A stretch of 64,000 nt of DNA from an uncultured Butyricicoccus sp. (lineage in GTDB: Bacteria > Bacillota > Clostridia > Oscillospirales > Butyricicoccaceae), in NCBI GenBank assembly GCA_944376065.1, contig CALWBL010000005.1, positions 56,745-120,744 of the forward strand, given 5' to 3'. Position 1 is the first letter of the stretch; each line of letters begins with the position of its first letter. The notes under the pieces were generated by a model. The model saw nothing but the letters and a program-made list of their open reading frames with translations, did no database searches and was not told where the DNA came from. Positions 26,566-35,927 of the stretch are shown piece by piece. Position numbers and translations under genes: made by a program.

Positions 26566-29500
26566 TTAGCCTTCGTTGCTGTACAAAGCTATCAGCTTCT
26601 TCAGATGAGCATAACGCTCTACAGAAGCCTGTTCGGACTTCTGGAACAGTTCCTCAGCACGCTCTGGGAAAGAACGTGTCAGAGCAGAGTAACGAGCTTC
26701 GTTCATGATAAAGCCACGATAATCCTCTGTCTTTGGCTCCTTACTATCCAGAATGAATGGATTCTTGCCTTCAGCCTTCAGAGCAGGATTGAAACGGAAC
26801 ATATTCCAGTAACCGCAATCAACAGCCTTCTTCATTTCGCTCTGGCAGTTAACCATACCACCCTTAATAGAGTGCATTTCACATGGAGAGTAAGCGATAA
26901 TTAGAGATGGGCCTGGATAAGCCTCAGCCTCAGCAATAGCCTTTAGAGTCTGCTGCATATTTGCACCCATAGCAATCTGAGCAACATATATATAGCCATA
27001 GCTCATAGCGATTTCAGACAGTGACTTCTTGCCAATAGCCTTACCAGCAGCAGCAAACTGTGCAACAGCACCGATATTAGTAGCCTTAGAAGCCTGACCG
27101 CCGGTGTTAGAGTAAACCTCAGTATCAAATACCATAACGTTTACGTCCTCACCAGATGCAAGAACATGGTCAAGACCACCGAAACCGATGTCGTAAGCCC
27201 AACCGTCGCCACCAAAAATCCAAACTGACTTCTTGTTTAGGTAATCCTTATGAGAAAGAACATACTTACAGTCCTCACAACCAGCAGCAGCACCCTTTTC
27301 AAGTTCAGCAATCAGAGCCTTAGTAGCAGCCTGATTCTTTTCACCATCGTCCTTAGTAGCAAGGAACTCATCAATAGCAGCCTTAGCTTCTGCTGGAGCA
27401 TCAGACATAGCTTCTAACTTAGCAATCAGACGGTCACGAATAGCTTTCTGACCATAGTACATACCAAGACCATGCTCAGCGTTATCTTCAAACAGAGAGT
27501 TAGCCCAAGCTGGACCCTTGCCTTCGTTAGTAACAGTATATGGAGAAGTAGCTGCTGGACCGCCCCAGATAGAGGAACAACCAGTTGCGTTAGAGATATA
27601 CATACGGTCGCCACAAACCTGAGTAATCAGACGAGCATAAGCAGTTTCAGCACAACCTGCACAGGAACCAGAGAACTCGAGCAGTGGAGCCTTGAACTGG
27701 GAATCCTTTACAGAACCAGAGCCAACCATGTCTGCTTTCTCGCTTACCTTTGCAACCATGTAATCGAAAACGTCCTGCTGAGCAGCTTCATGCTCCTGTG
27801 GAACCATGGTTAGTGAATTAGTTGGACATACGCCAACACATACGCCGCAACCCATACAGTCAAGTGGAGATATAGCTAGAGAATACTTGTAAACGCCCTT
27901 GCCCTTACCAGCCTTAACATCAACAATCTTAGCAGAATCTGGAGCGGAAGATGCTTCTTCTTCTGTCAGAGCGAATGGACGGATAGTAGCATGTGGACAT
28001 ACGTAAGAACACTGGTTACACTGTACACAAGTAACCTGATTCCAAGATGGAACAGTAACAGCTACGCCACGCTTTTCGTAAGCAGCAGCACCATGTTCGA
28101 AAGTACCATCAACGTAATCGCTGAATGCGGATACAGGCAGGCTGTCGCCGTCCATACGAGCGATAGGGTCAAGCAACTCCTTAACCATTTTAACGGTCTT
28201 TTCACGACCAACAAGATTAGCATCATCAGCCTTATCCTGAGCATCAGCCCAAGAAGCTGGAACGTCAATCTTCTTAAATGCAGTAGCACCAACATCAATA
28301 GCCTTATGGTTCATGTCAACTACGTCCTGACCCTTCTTCAGGTAAGACTTAGTAGCAGCTTCTTTCATGAAACGCAGAGCGTCTTCAGATGGCATAACCT
28401 TTGCAAGAGCAAAGAATGCAGACTGAAGAATGGTATTTGTACGCTTGCCCATACCAATTTCAATAGCAAGGTCAATAGCGTTAATAGTGTAAAGCTGAAT
28501 ATTATTTTTAGCAATGTAACGCTTTTCAGAAGCAGCAAGATGGTGGTCCAGCTCTTCAGCATTCCACTGGCAGTTAATAAGGAATACACCACCTGGCTTA
28601 ACGTCACGAACGATTGGGAACCCCTTGGTTATGTAAGATGGGTTATGACAAGCAACAAAGTCAGCCTTATTGATGTAGTAAGGGGAACGGATTGGCTTGT
28701 CACCAAAACGCAGGTGAGAAACGGTTACACCACCGGTTTTCTTAGAGTCATACTGGAAGTAAGCCTGTACAAACTTATCAGTGTGGTCACCGATAATCTT
28801 AATGGAGTTCTTGTTAGCACCAACAGTACCATCGCCACCAAGACCCCAGAACTTACATTCTGTAGTGCCTTCAGCAGCAGTGTTTGGAGCTGGCTTTTCT
28901 TCAAGTGACATATTGGTAACGTCATCGACGATGCCTAGAGTAAACTGATGCTTAGGAGCGTCCTTAGCCAGTTCATCATATACAGCAAATACAGATGCTG
29001 GAGGAGTATCCTTAGAACCAAGACCGTAACGACCGCCAATGATAGTCTTATCAGTTACTCCAGCGTTAGCAAGAGCAGTAACAACATCAAGATACAGAGG
29101 CTCACCCTGAGCACCTGGCTCCTTAGTACGGTCAAGAACTGCAATCTTCTTTGCGGTTGTAGGGATAGCAGCAACCAGTTTATCAGCAGCAAATGGACGA
29201 TACAGACGAACCTTTACAAGACCAACCTTCTCACCCTTAGCGGTCAGGTAGTCAATAACTTCTTCAGCAACGTCACAGATAGAGCCCATTGCAATGATTA
29301 CACGGTCAGCATCGTCAGCACCATAGTAATTAAATAGCTGGTAGTTTGTGCCGAGCTTAGCGTTAACCTTGCCCATATATTCTTCAACGATAGCTGGAAC
29401 AGCATCGTAGTATGGGTTACAAGCCTCACGGTGCTGGAAGAATACGTCACCATTTTCGTGAGAACCGCGCATTACAGGGTGCTCTGGATTTAGCGCACGA

Positions 29501-30114
29501 GCACGGAATGCCTCAACAGCGTCCATGTCGCACATTTCCTTTAAGTCCTCGAAATCCCAAACTTCAATTTTCTGTATTTCGTGAGAAGTACGGAAACCAT
29601 CGAAGAAGTTGATGAAAGGAACACGGGACTTGATAGTTGATAGATGAGCAACAGCAGACAAGTCCATAACTTCCTGTGGGTTGGTTTCAGCAAGCATAGC
29701 AAAACCGGTCTGACGGCAAGCCATAACGTCGGAATGGTCACCGAAAATATTCAGTGCATGAGACGCAACTGTACGAGCGGAAACGTGGAACACACAAGGA
29801 AGCAGCTCGCCTGCAATCTTGTACATATTAGGAATCATCAGAAGAAGACCCTGAGAAGCGGTGTAAGTAGTGGTCAGTGCACCGGCTGCCAGAGAGCCGT
29901 GAACAGTACCTGCAGCACCTGCCTCAGACTGCATTTCCACAACCTTTACAGTTGTACCGAAAATGTTCTTCATGCCTTGTGCAGACCACTGGTCTACACT
30001 GTCAGCCATTGGGCTGGACGGAGTGATTGGGTAAATACCAGCAACCTCAGTAAAAGCATACGACACGTGTGCAGCGGCCGTATTACCGTCCATGGATTTC
30101 ATCTTTCTTGCCAT
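26566..30114 (-). CDS. nifJ: Pyruvate:ferredoxin (flavodoxin) oxidoreductase, single-chain
   Basis: 1182 residues, the full single-chain PFOR. It has the N-terminal pyruvate/TPP domain (MDGNTAAAHVSYAF, YPITPSSPMAD), the CoA-binding domain II, the gamma domain, two [4Fe-4S] ferredoxin motifs (CVQCNQCSYVCPHA and CMGCGVCVGVCPTN) and the TPP-binding GDGWAYDIGFGGLDH motif with a proximal cluster Cys nearby. It decarboxylates pyruvate to acetyl-CoA with reduction of ferredoxin. I use the ATG at 30114 with AAGGAGGA upstream; a TTG at 30135 lies over that site. Codon use is strongly biased, as expected of an abundant enzyme. A hairpin lies in its leader. Confidence 0.97.
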   Translation of the reverse strand: MARKMKSMDGNTAAAHVSYAFTEVAGIYPITPSSPMADSVDQWSAQGMKNIFGTTVKVVEMQSEAGAAGTVHGSLAAGALTTTYTASQGLLLMIPNMYKIAGELLPCVFHVSARTVASHALNIFGDHSDVMACRQTGFAMLAETNPQEVMDLSAVAHLSTIKSRVPFINFFDGFRTSHEIQKIEVWDFEDLKEMCDMDAVEAFRARALNPEHPVMRGSHENGDVFFQHREACNPYYDAVPAIVEEYMGKVNAKLGTNYQLFNYYGADDADRVIIAMGSICDVAEEVIDYLTAKGEKVGLVKVRLYRPFAADKLVAAIPTTAKKIAVLDRTKEPGAQGEPLYLDVVTALANAGVTDKTIIGGRYGLGSKDTPPASVFAVYDELAKDAPKHQFTLGIVDDVTNMSLEEKPAPNTAAEGTTECKFWGLGGDGTVGANKNSIKIIGDHTDKFVQAYFQYDSKKTGGVTVSHLRFGDKPIRSPYYINKADFVACHNPSYITKGFPIVRDVKPGGVFLINCQWNAEELDHHLAASEKRYIAKNNIQLYTINAIDLAIEIGMGKRTNTILQSAFFALAKVMPSEDALRFMKEAATKSYLKKGQDVVDMNHKAIDVGATAFKKIDVPASWADAQDKADDANLVGREKTVKMVKELLDPIARMDGDSLPVSAFSDYVDGTFEHGAAAYEKRGVAVTVPSWNQVTCVQCNQCSYVCPHATIRPFALTEEEASSAPDSAKIVDVKAGKGKGVYKYSLAISPLDCMGCGVCVGVCPTNSLTMVPQEHEAAQQDVFDYMVAKVSEKADMVGSGSVKDSQFKAPLLEFSGSCAGCAETAYARLITQVCGDRMYISNATGCSSIWGGPAATSPYTVTNEGKGPAWANSLFEDNAEHGLGMYYGQKAIRDRLIAKLEAMSDAPAEAKAAIDEFLATKDDGEKNQAATKALIAELEKGAAAGCEDCKYVLSHKDYLNKKSVWIFGGDGWAYDIGFGGLDHVLASGEDVNVMVFDTEVYSNTGGQASKATNIGAVAQFAAAGKAIGKKSLSEIAMSYGYIYVAQIAMGANMQQTLKAIAEAEAYPGPSLIIAYSPCEMHSIKGGMVNCQSEMKKAVDCGYWNMFRFNPALKAEGKNPFILDSKEPKTEDYRGFIMNEARYSALTRSFPERAEELFQKSEQASVERYAHLKKLIALYSNEG

Positions 30115-30180
30115 GTTTTCTAAGTCCTCCTTCAATCTCGCTTATGGAGATATGAAATTAAATTAAATGAACAAAAAGGT

Positions 30181-30206
30181 AAAAAGCAGGCTTATCCCTG
30201 CCTTTT
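30181..30206 (-). promoter_or_regulatory. Terminator-like hairpin in the nifJ leader
   Basis: On the minus strand a 10-bp stem (AAAAGGCAGG / CCTGCTTTTT, one G-U) ends in a T-rich stretch, 67 nt before the nifJ ATG and downstream of the likely promoter. It has the form of an intrinsic terminator or attenuator. No minus-strand gene lies upstream that it could serve. Confidence 0.5.
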
Positions 30207-30232
30207 ACAGAAAGACACCTCTTGTCGTTCCT

Positions 30233-30262
30233 ATTCTAACATATTTACACAGCAAATGTAAA
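30233..30262 (-). promoter_or_regulatory. Probable nifJ promoter
   Basis: On the minus strand: TTTACA, 18-nt spacer, TAGAAT. The leader would be about 110 nt and includes the hairpin at 30181-30206. Confidence 0.5.
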
Positions 30263-30310
30263 CTAAATTCAAAGAAATCTTTTGGATATTTATGAAAAAT
30301 AACAATACAA

Positions 30311-30339
30311 TTGTCATAACTCGGAAATTGTTTTATAAT
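30311..30339 (+). promoter_or_regulatory. Promoter of comM
   Basis: TTGTCA, 17-nt spacer, perfect TATAAT, 58 nt before the ATG. Confidence 0.7.
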
Positions 30340-30396
30340 TAAATATTATAACTAAATAGAAGATATTTTGGAAAAATAGACAGGAGTATGTAAAAT

Positions 30397-31929
30397 ATGG
30401 TTGCAATATGCCATTCAGCGGGAATAATAGGTATTGCCGGTTATCCCGTAACTGTAGAATGTTTTAACTCGAAAGGACTTCCAAGGCTTGACATAGTTGG
30501 ACTACCAAGCAGAGCGGTTAGCGAATCGGCTGAGCGAGTGCGTGCAGTTATGAAAATCTGTGATTTTGAATGGCCAGCTTGCAGGCTGACTGTAAATCTT
30601 GCCCCAGCAGATACAAAGAAAGAAGGTGCAGTTTATGATTTGCCTATTCTTATTGCAATTTTAACTGCCACAAATCAAATTTTAGCACCATCTAAAGACC
30701 ATGCTTTTTTGGGTGAGCTTTCGCTTTCTGGTGAGCTTAGACCGATAAAGGGCGTGCTTTCCATGCTGCTTGCTCTTAGAGATGCAGGTAAAAAAGAGGT
30801 TTTTGTGCCTTATCAAAATGCAGAGGAAGCAGCTTATGCAGAAGGGATAAAGGTTTACCCTGCTCAAAATGTAAAACAGGTTATAGAGCACCTAATGAAT
30901 ATAGAGAAAATAAAACCATGTCCACCACCGGAGCCGGTAGAAGATTTTGCTAGTGGTATTGATTTTGCCAATGTACTTGGTCAAAATGCCGTGCGTAGAG
31001 CTTTAGAAATAGCAGCAGCTGGTTCACATTCGGTGCTTTTAAGCGGACCTCCAGGTTCAGGTAAAAGCCTTGTAGCTAAGTGCTTCTCTACCATTTTGCC
31101 GCCTATGACACCAGATGAACGTCTTGAGGTAATACGTATATGGTCGGTTGATGGAGCGGGTACTGAGGCAGCTAGAATGGCAGGCAGACCTTTTAGAGCG
31201 CCACATCACACAGTTTCGGCTGCATCTATGACCGGTGGAGGAGGTGCGGGACGAATACCAACTCCAGGGGAAATTTCTCTTGCACATAGAGGAGTTTTGT
31301 TTCTTGATGAACTTCCGGAGTTTAGAAGCGATGTGCTTGAAACGCTTCGTCAGCCTATTGAGGATGGTAAGGTTACAATCTCACGAGTTTCTGGAAAAGT
31401 AACTTATCCAGCAAAATTTCAGCTCCTTGCAGCAATGAATCCCTGCAAATGCGGCTGGTATGGCACATCACGATGTAAATGTTCTCAAGAAAGTGTGAAA
31501 AAGTATTTAAGAAAACTATCTGGCCCGCTTATGGATAGAATTGATTTACAAGTTGCTGTGCAGCCTGTACAATATGAGGCACTTGCTTTGAGAGGAAAAA
31601 CGGAGCAGGAAAGCTCAAAACAAATAAGAGAGAGGGTGCTTAAAGCTAGAGAAATGCAAAAACAGCGTTATAAAAATACAGATATTTCATCTAATTCAGA
31701 ACTTCCTATTGATAGGCTTGCAAAAGATTGCCAGATGACTAATTCAGCACAGAAAATGCTTGAGCAAGCATTTGAGCGTTTAGGTATGACTGCAAGGGCA
31801 TATGACAGAATTTTAAGAGTATCACGAACTATTGCGGATTTAGATATGTCTGATATTATAGAGGCTGTGCATATAGCAGAAGCTATTCAATATCGTCAGT
31901 TAGATAGATTAGGGCTTTCAAACGGTTAA
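30397..31929 (+). CDS. comM: YifB/ComM family Mg-chelatase-like AAA+ ATPase
   Basis: 510 residues, full length. An N-terminal Lon-protease-like S5 fold domain (residues 1-170) is followed by a Mg-chelatase-type AAA+ domain with Walker A GPPGSGKS (about 215-222), Walker B VLFLDELPEF, and a C-terminal helical domain with paired cysteines (CKCGWYG...CKC). ComM is a hexameric helicase that promotes branch migration during natural transformation in Gram-negatives; its role in Clostridia is less clear. It is followed 14 nt later by the SLH gene. Confidence 0.93.
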   Translation: MVAICHSAGIIGIAGYPVTVECFNSKGLPRLDIVGLPSRAVSESAERVRAVMKICDFEWPACRLTVNLAPADTKKEGAVYDLPILIAILTATNQILAPSKDHAFLGELSLSGELRPIKGVLSMLLALRDAGKKEVFVPYQNAEEAAYAEGIKVYPAQNVKQVIEHLMNIEKIKPCPPPEPVEDFASGIDFANVLGQNAVRRALEIAAAGSHSVLLSGPPGSGKSLVAKCFSTILPPMTPDERLEVIRIWSVDGAGTEAARMAGRPFRAPHHTVSAASMTGGGGAGRIPTPGEISLAHRGVLFLDELPEFRSDVLETLRQPIEDGKVTISRVSGKVTYPAKFQLLAAMNPCKCGWYGTSRCKCSQESVKKYLRKLSGPLMDRIDLQVAVQPVQYEALALRGKTEQESSKQIRERVLKAREMQKQRYKNTDISSNSELPIDRLAKDCQMTNSAQKMLEQAFERLGMTARAYDRILRVSRTIADLDMSDIIEAVHIAEAIQYRQLDRLGLSNG

Positions 31930-31943
31930 TAGAGAGGGAAAAT

Positions 31944-33266
31944 ATGAAGAAAATATATAGTGCATTTTTAGCAGCGGCTATATTTGGAGCGGCAACCATA
32001 CCAGCAGCAGCTTTCACAGGTGTATCAGATTGGGCAAAGCCTTCTGTAAACCAGGCGATAGCAATGGGAATTGTTCCGGATAGTTTGCAAGACACACAGG
32101 CATCAAAGGCAATTTCAAGAGCGGAATTTTGTGAGGTAGCAGTAGGGCTTTATGAAAGCATCAGCGGACAAACTGCGTCAACTAATACAGTAAGCCCATT
32201 TACAGACACCGATAATGAAGTGATAGCAGCTGCAAGTGCGTTAGGAATTGTAAGCGGCAGAGGTAATGGTTTATTTGACCCATATAGCACAATAACAAGA
32301 CAAGAATTTTGCGTTATGCTTTGTAATGTAACCCGTGCTATTGATGGAAAGAGCAATATAGTAGAAACAAACTTGATTGCAAACTTTCCAGATGGCGATA
32401 TGGTAGAGTCATGGGCAAGAGCAGATGTTGAAACTATTATTCATGATGAAATTATGACGGGTATATTGGATTTAGATGGTGTTACAAGATTAAAACCCCT
32501 AGCTACTACATCAAGAGAACAAGCTATGGTTATGGCGGTTCGTTTTGCAGATCATTATGGCGTGCAAAACGATGGTCAGCAAGAAACAGATAATGACTAT
32601 ATAATACCGGAAGAAGATGATATGACTCAGTCACCAGATAACGATATAGAAACTCCAGAAAACGGAAATCATGACTATGAAACACCAGAAGATGAAATGC
32701 AAGATTATGAAATTCCATATAATCCAATTTTGCCCGAGGAGGCTGCATCACTAACAAAAGAAGAACGCCTTATAAGATTATTTGGTAAAGATGAAATTGG
32801 TTTTGAGTCACAGGAGCAAGCAGAGTCTGCAATGACAGAAATCACGGTTCCTGTATGGCGTTTACAGTCTGATGGAAGTAAAAGAGTAGGTCAGATGACA
32901 TTAAATGTAAATGCAAATCTTGCACTTGTATATCAGGCAATTTTTGAGGAAATTTTCAGTGGAAATGAACAGTTCCCAATAAAAGACGGTGGAAGTTATG
33001 CATGGAGGACAAATACACGTTCTGAACATCGTTGGGGAACAGCGATTGATTTAAACTGGAACGAAAATATGGAATGTTATATAGATGAGCTTGGAAATGT
33101 AACACAGATTACAACAGGGTCTTATTGGCAGCCAGAGGAGGATCCATATTCAATTCCTGCAGACGGAGATGTAGTAAGAGCTTTTGCAAAATATGGATTT
33201 GCATGGGGTGGAGATGCATGGACAAGCAAGCGTGACTATATGCATTTTTCATACTTTGGTACATAA
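31944..33266 (+). CDS. Secreted SLH-domain D,D-carboxypeptidase (peptidase M15 / VanY-like)
   Basis: 440 residues. There is an N-terminal signal peptide ending near the AAAF region. Three SLH-like repeats (about 25-190) would tether it to cell-wall polymer. An acidic, Pro/Glu/Asp-rich linker with repeats of the type ETPE/DYE follows (about 200-265). The C-terminal M15 domain (about 290-440) has the zinc motif SEHRWGTAID and the final DYMHFSYF His. It should trim D-Ala-D-Ala ends of peptidoglycan stems at the cell surface. The AGAGGG site lies before ATG. It is probably in one transcript with comM, ending in the terminator at 33268. Confidence 0.88.
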   Translation: MKKIYSAFLAAAIFGAATIPAAAFTGVSDWAKPSVNQAIAMGIVPDSLQDTQASKAISRAEFCEVAVGLYESISGQTASTNTVSPFTDTDNEVIAAASALGIVSGRGNGLFDPYSTITRQEFCVMLCNVTRAIDGKSNIVETNLIANFPDGDMVESWARADVETIIHDEIMTGILDLDGVTRLKPLATTSREQAMVMAVRFADHYGVQNDGQQETDNDYIIPEEDDMTQSPDNDIETPENGNHDYETPEDEMQDYEIPYNPILPEEAASLTKEERLIRLFGKDEIGFESQEQAESAMTEITVPVWRLQSDGSKRVGQMTLNVNANLALVYQAIFEEIFSGNEQFPIKDGGSYAWRTNTRSEHRWGTAIDLNWNENMECYIDELGNVTQITTGSYWQPEEDPYSIPADGDVVRAFAKYGFAWGGDAWTSKRDYMHFSYFGT

Positions 33267-33267
33267 G

Positions 33268-33294
33268 AAAAACGAGCCAAATGGCTCGTTTTTT
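33268..33294. terminator. Bidirectional terminator, SLH gene / truA
   Basis: AAAACGAGCC / GGCTCGTTTT stem, AAAT loop, T tract; both flanking genes converge on it. Confidence 0.85.
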
Positions 33295-33297
33295 CGT

Positions 33298-34038
33298 TTA
33301 ATAAAATATTTCTTGTAAAATTAGTCCTTGTGGCGGCATTGTAATTCCGGCATCTTGTCTGTCAAGGCTTTCAAGAGCTTTTAATATGCTCTTTTTGTTT
33401 CGCTCTCCAGTACCTATTTCCATAAGCGTACCTGTTAAGATTCTTACCATATTATATAAAAAGCCGTCACCATAAAAATCAAGTCTAACTTCGCTACCCA
33501 AACGCTTTATATCAATCTTTTCAATGGTTCTAATGGTTGATTTTTTAAAGCGTTTATTAACTGAGCTAAACGCACGAAAATCATGTGTGCCGCATAATAG
33601 CTTTGCAGCATCTTGCATTTTATTTACATTTAATTGACAATCAAGAGAGGTTATATATTTTCGTTCAAATACATTTTTGTCTTTTGAATCCCATAAACGA
33701 TAACTATAATGCTTAGATTTTGCATTAAGTCTTGCATGAAATCTCTCATGAACCACTTCACAGGATAAAATACCAATATCTTGTGGTAGATATGTGTTTA
33801 TATACTCTTTAATTTCATTTGCTTTTTTATCAGTGTTTATTTTAAAATTTGCAACCTGTGCCATAGCATGAACACCCGCATCTGTACGCCCAGCTCCATG
33901 AATTTCTACTGAATGACAACACATTTTGCTTAAAACGGACTCAATTTTACCCTGTATAGTGTTATCTGTATTGCCGAGCCTCTGCCAGCCTTGGTAGCGT
34001 GAACCATCATACTGTATAATCAGCTTAAAATTTGTCAT
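33298..34038 (-). CDS. truA: tRNA pseudouridine synthase A
   Basis: 246 residues. The catalytic Asp is in GAGRTDAGVHA, and the RNA-binding YDGSRYQGWQRL and FLYNMVRILTGTL motifs are intact. It modifies U38-40 in the tRNA anticodon stem. I use the ATG at 34038, where GGTGG precedes it by a few bases; in-frame upstream ATGs lack a site. It follows the YiiX-like gene on the same strand with a 44-nt gap. Confidence 0.93.
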   Translation of the reverse strand: MTNFKLIIQYDGSRYQGWQRLGNTDNTIQGKIESVLSKMCCHSVEIHGAGRTDAGVHAMAQVANFKINTDKKANEIKEYINTYLPQDIGILSCEVVHERFHARLNAKSKHYSYRLWDSKDKNVFERKYITSLDCQLNVNKMQDAAKLLCGTHDFRAFSSVNKRFKKSTIRTIEKIDIKRLGSEVRLDFYGDGFLYNMVRILTGTLMEIGTGERNKKSILKALESLDRQDAGITMPPQGLILQEIFY

Positions 34039-34082
34039 TTTTTCCACCATCATAGTATTTTTTCTTGATTTTATCACAAATA

Positions 34083-34871
34083 CTATTTGAAAGTCAAAGG
34101 CAGACCATAAACCTGTTTAAGCTCTAAAAGAGGGCTTTTTGCAATATCAGACGGTGTGACAATTTTTCCACCATTTGAGTCTAAATCATAACCAAAAGCG
34201 TTAAATGCCGACCATACAAGATATGAACAGTGTGTTGAATCACTATCTAAAATGCCAGAAAACAGTGAATAAGGCTTATTGATAAGCGTTTCAGCAGCAG
34301 TTTGTGCTATTTGTGAGCGTGTTTCAGCGTCTGTATCTCTTAAACGATAAACAGCAACCGATGAGTATTTTTTAAATCTGTCAACTGTGTTAAATTCTGA
34401 ATTTCTGCCAATAAATGCAGCTTCAAGCGTTATACCATTTTCAGCATCAACAACTATTGCGCAGTGACCATTTCTAAATCCAAGCACATGGGAGGATGGG
34501 GTTATTAAAACATCACCATTTTCAAGTGCGGTTATAGGCGAAAAGGCAGAGGTTAGTCTTTCGGTTCTTGAAAGCATCATATTTGGCGTACAAACTATAT
34601 TCACAGGTGAAAGATAGGCTTTTTGTACGTCTAATATCTCAGTGATATCATTTTCTTTTAGAATGTCAAGTGAAATTTGAGTAAGGCCTGTTTGAATAGT
34701 TAATATATTATAGTCATCATAAGACCAGTTTTCTTTTTTTAGAATGTTTGTAATGTCAACAGGTGCTATTTGTGGTTTTGTATATGACTGATGCTCTCCT
34801 AAAATTATAAGAATAATTAAAATTATAAAAGATATTATTATAATAAAGCTGGATTTATATAATATTTTCAT
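34083..34871 (-). CDS. Membrane-anchored YiiX/NlpC-P60-like cysteine hydrolase
   Basis: 262 residues. Residues 8-25 form one very hydrophobic N-terminal helix that would anchor the protein outside the membrane. The rest resembles the permuted papain-like YiiX (C92) group: GDVLITPSSH near 119, GHCAIVVDAENGITLEA (His136, Glu150) and THCSYLVWSAF (Cys215). Members are thiol hydrolases or acyl-transfer enzymes of lipids or peptidoglycan; the substrate here is unknown. Its start overlaps the end of the 51-residue gene upstream, so the two are probably translationally coupled. Confidence 0.65.
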   Translation of the reverse strand: MKILYKSSFIIIISFIILIILIILGEHQSYTKPQIAPVDITNILKKENWSYDDYNILTIQTGLTQISLDILKENDITEILDVQKAYLSPVNIVCTPNMMLSRTERLTSAFSPITALENGDVLITPSSHVLGFRNGHCAIVVDAENGITLEAAFIGRNSEFNTVDRFKKYSSVAVYRLRDTDAETRSQIAQTAAETLINKPYSLFSGILDSDSTHCSYLVWSAFNAFGYDLDSNGGKIVTPSDIAKSPLLELKQVYGLPLTFK

Positions 34872-35010
34872 TGAAATGTGTTAAAGCTCTGCTCATATCC
34901 GTTTTGGTACGAAATACTACGCCGCTAGTTAATATGCTTTGTTTTAACTCATCAGGCAGCGAACGGAAATATTCACCAAGCTCATTATTCATAGTAGTGT
35001 AATCTATCAT
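34855..35010 (-). CDS. Small protein of 51 residues, unknown function
   Basis: Begins at an ATG at 35010 with GAGGTGA 7-8 nt upstream and ends at TAA (34855-34857), overlapping the next gene by 17 nt. The sequence includes LGEYFRSLPDELKQSILTSG, an amphipathic pattern I associate with a recurrent short clostridial motif (LP-x2-xQETI-x-SG). No signal peptide or membrane span. The good ribosome site, gene-like codon use and overlap make it likely to be real. Confidence 0.65.
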   Translation of the reverse strand: MIDYTTMNNELGEYFRSLPDELKQSILTSGVVFRTKTDMSRALTHFNENII

Positions 35011-35054
35011 AATAAAATCACCTCAATTTTATTATGTGCAGAAAAGTTAGAAAA

Positions 35055-35091
35055 TATAAAAAATCGAGCTAGAAAAACTCTAACTCGATTT
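35055..35091 (-). terminator. Terminator of coaX
   Basis: On the minus strand a stem of AAATCGAG and CTCGATTT with one inner mismatch (plus TAGA/TCTA), followed by TTTTTTATA, directly after the coaX stop. Confidence 0.7.
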
Positions 35092-35096
35092 ATTTT

Positions 35097-35924
35097 TTAT
35101 GATTCTTCGGTTGCCTCAATTACAGAACCTACTTTACATACGCCTTTCTCTTTAAATAAAGCACGGTTATTTTGATAAATCATACGCAGACCATCAAGTG
35201 TAAGGTTTGAGTCGACGACATCAATGAGCTTGCAGTGTTCCGCCATCATTCGACCCATACCGCCCGTTGCAACTACTTTTACATTTCCAGATAGCTCTTG
35301 TTTCATATCTTCTATTATTCCGGTTAAAGCCCCAACATATCCGCGAACAGCACCGGACTGCATACTTTGCACAGTAGTGCGGCCAATTGCGGTTTCGGTT
35401 GCAGCAATATCAACTCTAGGCAGTTTAGAGGCTTTCATAAACAGAGCCTCCATTGCAACTTTAATTCCAGGGAAGATAGCACCACCCAAATATGCACCAT
35501 TTTTGTCTATTGCGTCAAAAGTGATAGCTGTGCCAATATCCACTATAATCAGTGGTGAACCATAACGTTTAACTGCGGAAACACCATTGACAAGTCTATC
35601 AATACCAACTTCACGGGGGTTATTATATAAGTTCACCATTCCAGCGTCAACATCTCGACCAACTATTAGTGGGCGAAGTGATAAATATTTACGAATGGCA
35701 TTTTTAAGCGAATACATAACTGGAGGCACAACAGATGCAATAATCACGGCACTTGTCTTTTGTGGGTCAATGCCTTTAAAGCTATAATATTGTAAAATCT
35801 GCATACCGATTTCATCAGACGTTGATGTATCTGAGGTGGATATTCTAAAAGAGCCTATTAAAGTTTCGTTGTCATATATACCAAATACCATATTGGTATT
35901 GCCTACATCAATTGCAAGTAACAT
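35097..35924 (-). CDS. coaX: Type III pantothenate kinase
   Basis: 275 residues, ASKHA fold. It has DVGNTNMVFG at the start (phosphate 1), the GIDRLVNG motif with Asp109-Arg110, and VDIGTAITFDAI with ATGGMGR for nucleotide binding. It phosphorylates pantothenate, the first step of CoA synthesis, and is insensitive to CoA feedback as a class. The gene lies 3 nt after yfcE on the same strand. A second, divergent CoaX is at 50643-51416. Confidence 0.93.
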   Translation of the reverse strand: MLLAIDVGNTNMVFGIYDNETLIGSFRISTSDTSTSDEIGMQILQYYSFKGIDPQKTSAVIIASVVPPVMYSLKNAIRKYLSLRPLIVGRDVDAGMVNLYNNPREVGIDRLVNGVSAVKRYGSPLIIVDIGTAITFDAIDKNGAYLGGAIFPGIKVAMEALFMKASKLPRVDIAATETAIGRTTVQSMQSGAVRGYVGALTGIIEDMKQELSGNVKVVATGGMGRMMAEHCKLIDVVDSNLTLDGLRMIYQNNRALFKEKGVCKVGSVIEATEES

Positions 35925-35927
35925 TGA

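Noticed and set aside
27991..28908. A 305-residue open frame antisense to nifJ, plus several others on that strand (26605, 27472, 28948, 29644)
   Set aside because: They mirror the biased codon use of nifJ, have no ribosome sites, and encode Ser/Thr/Leu-rich unrealistic proteins.
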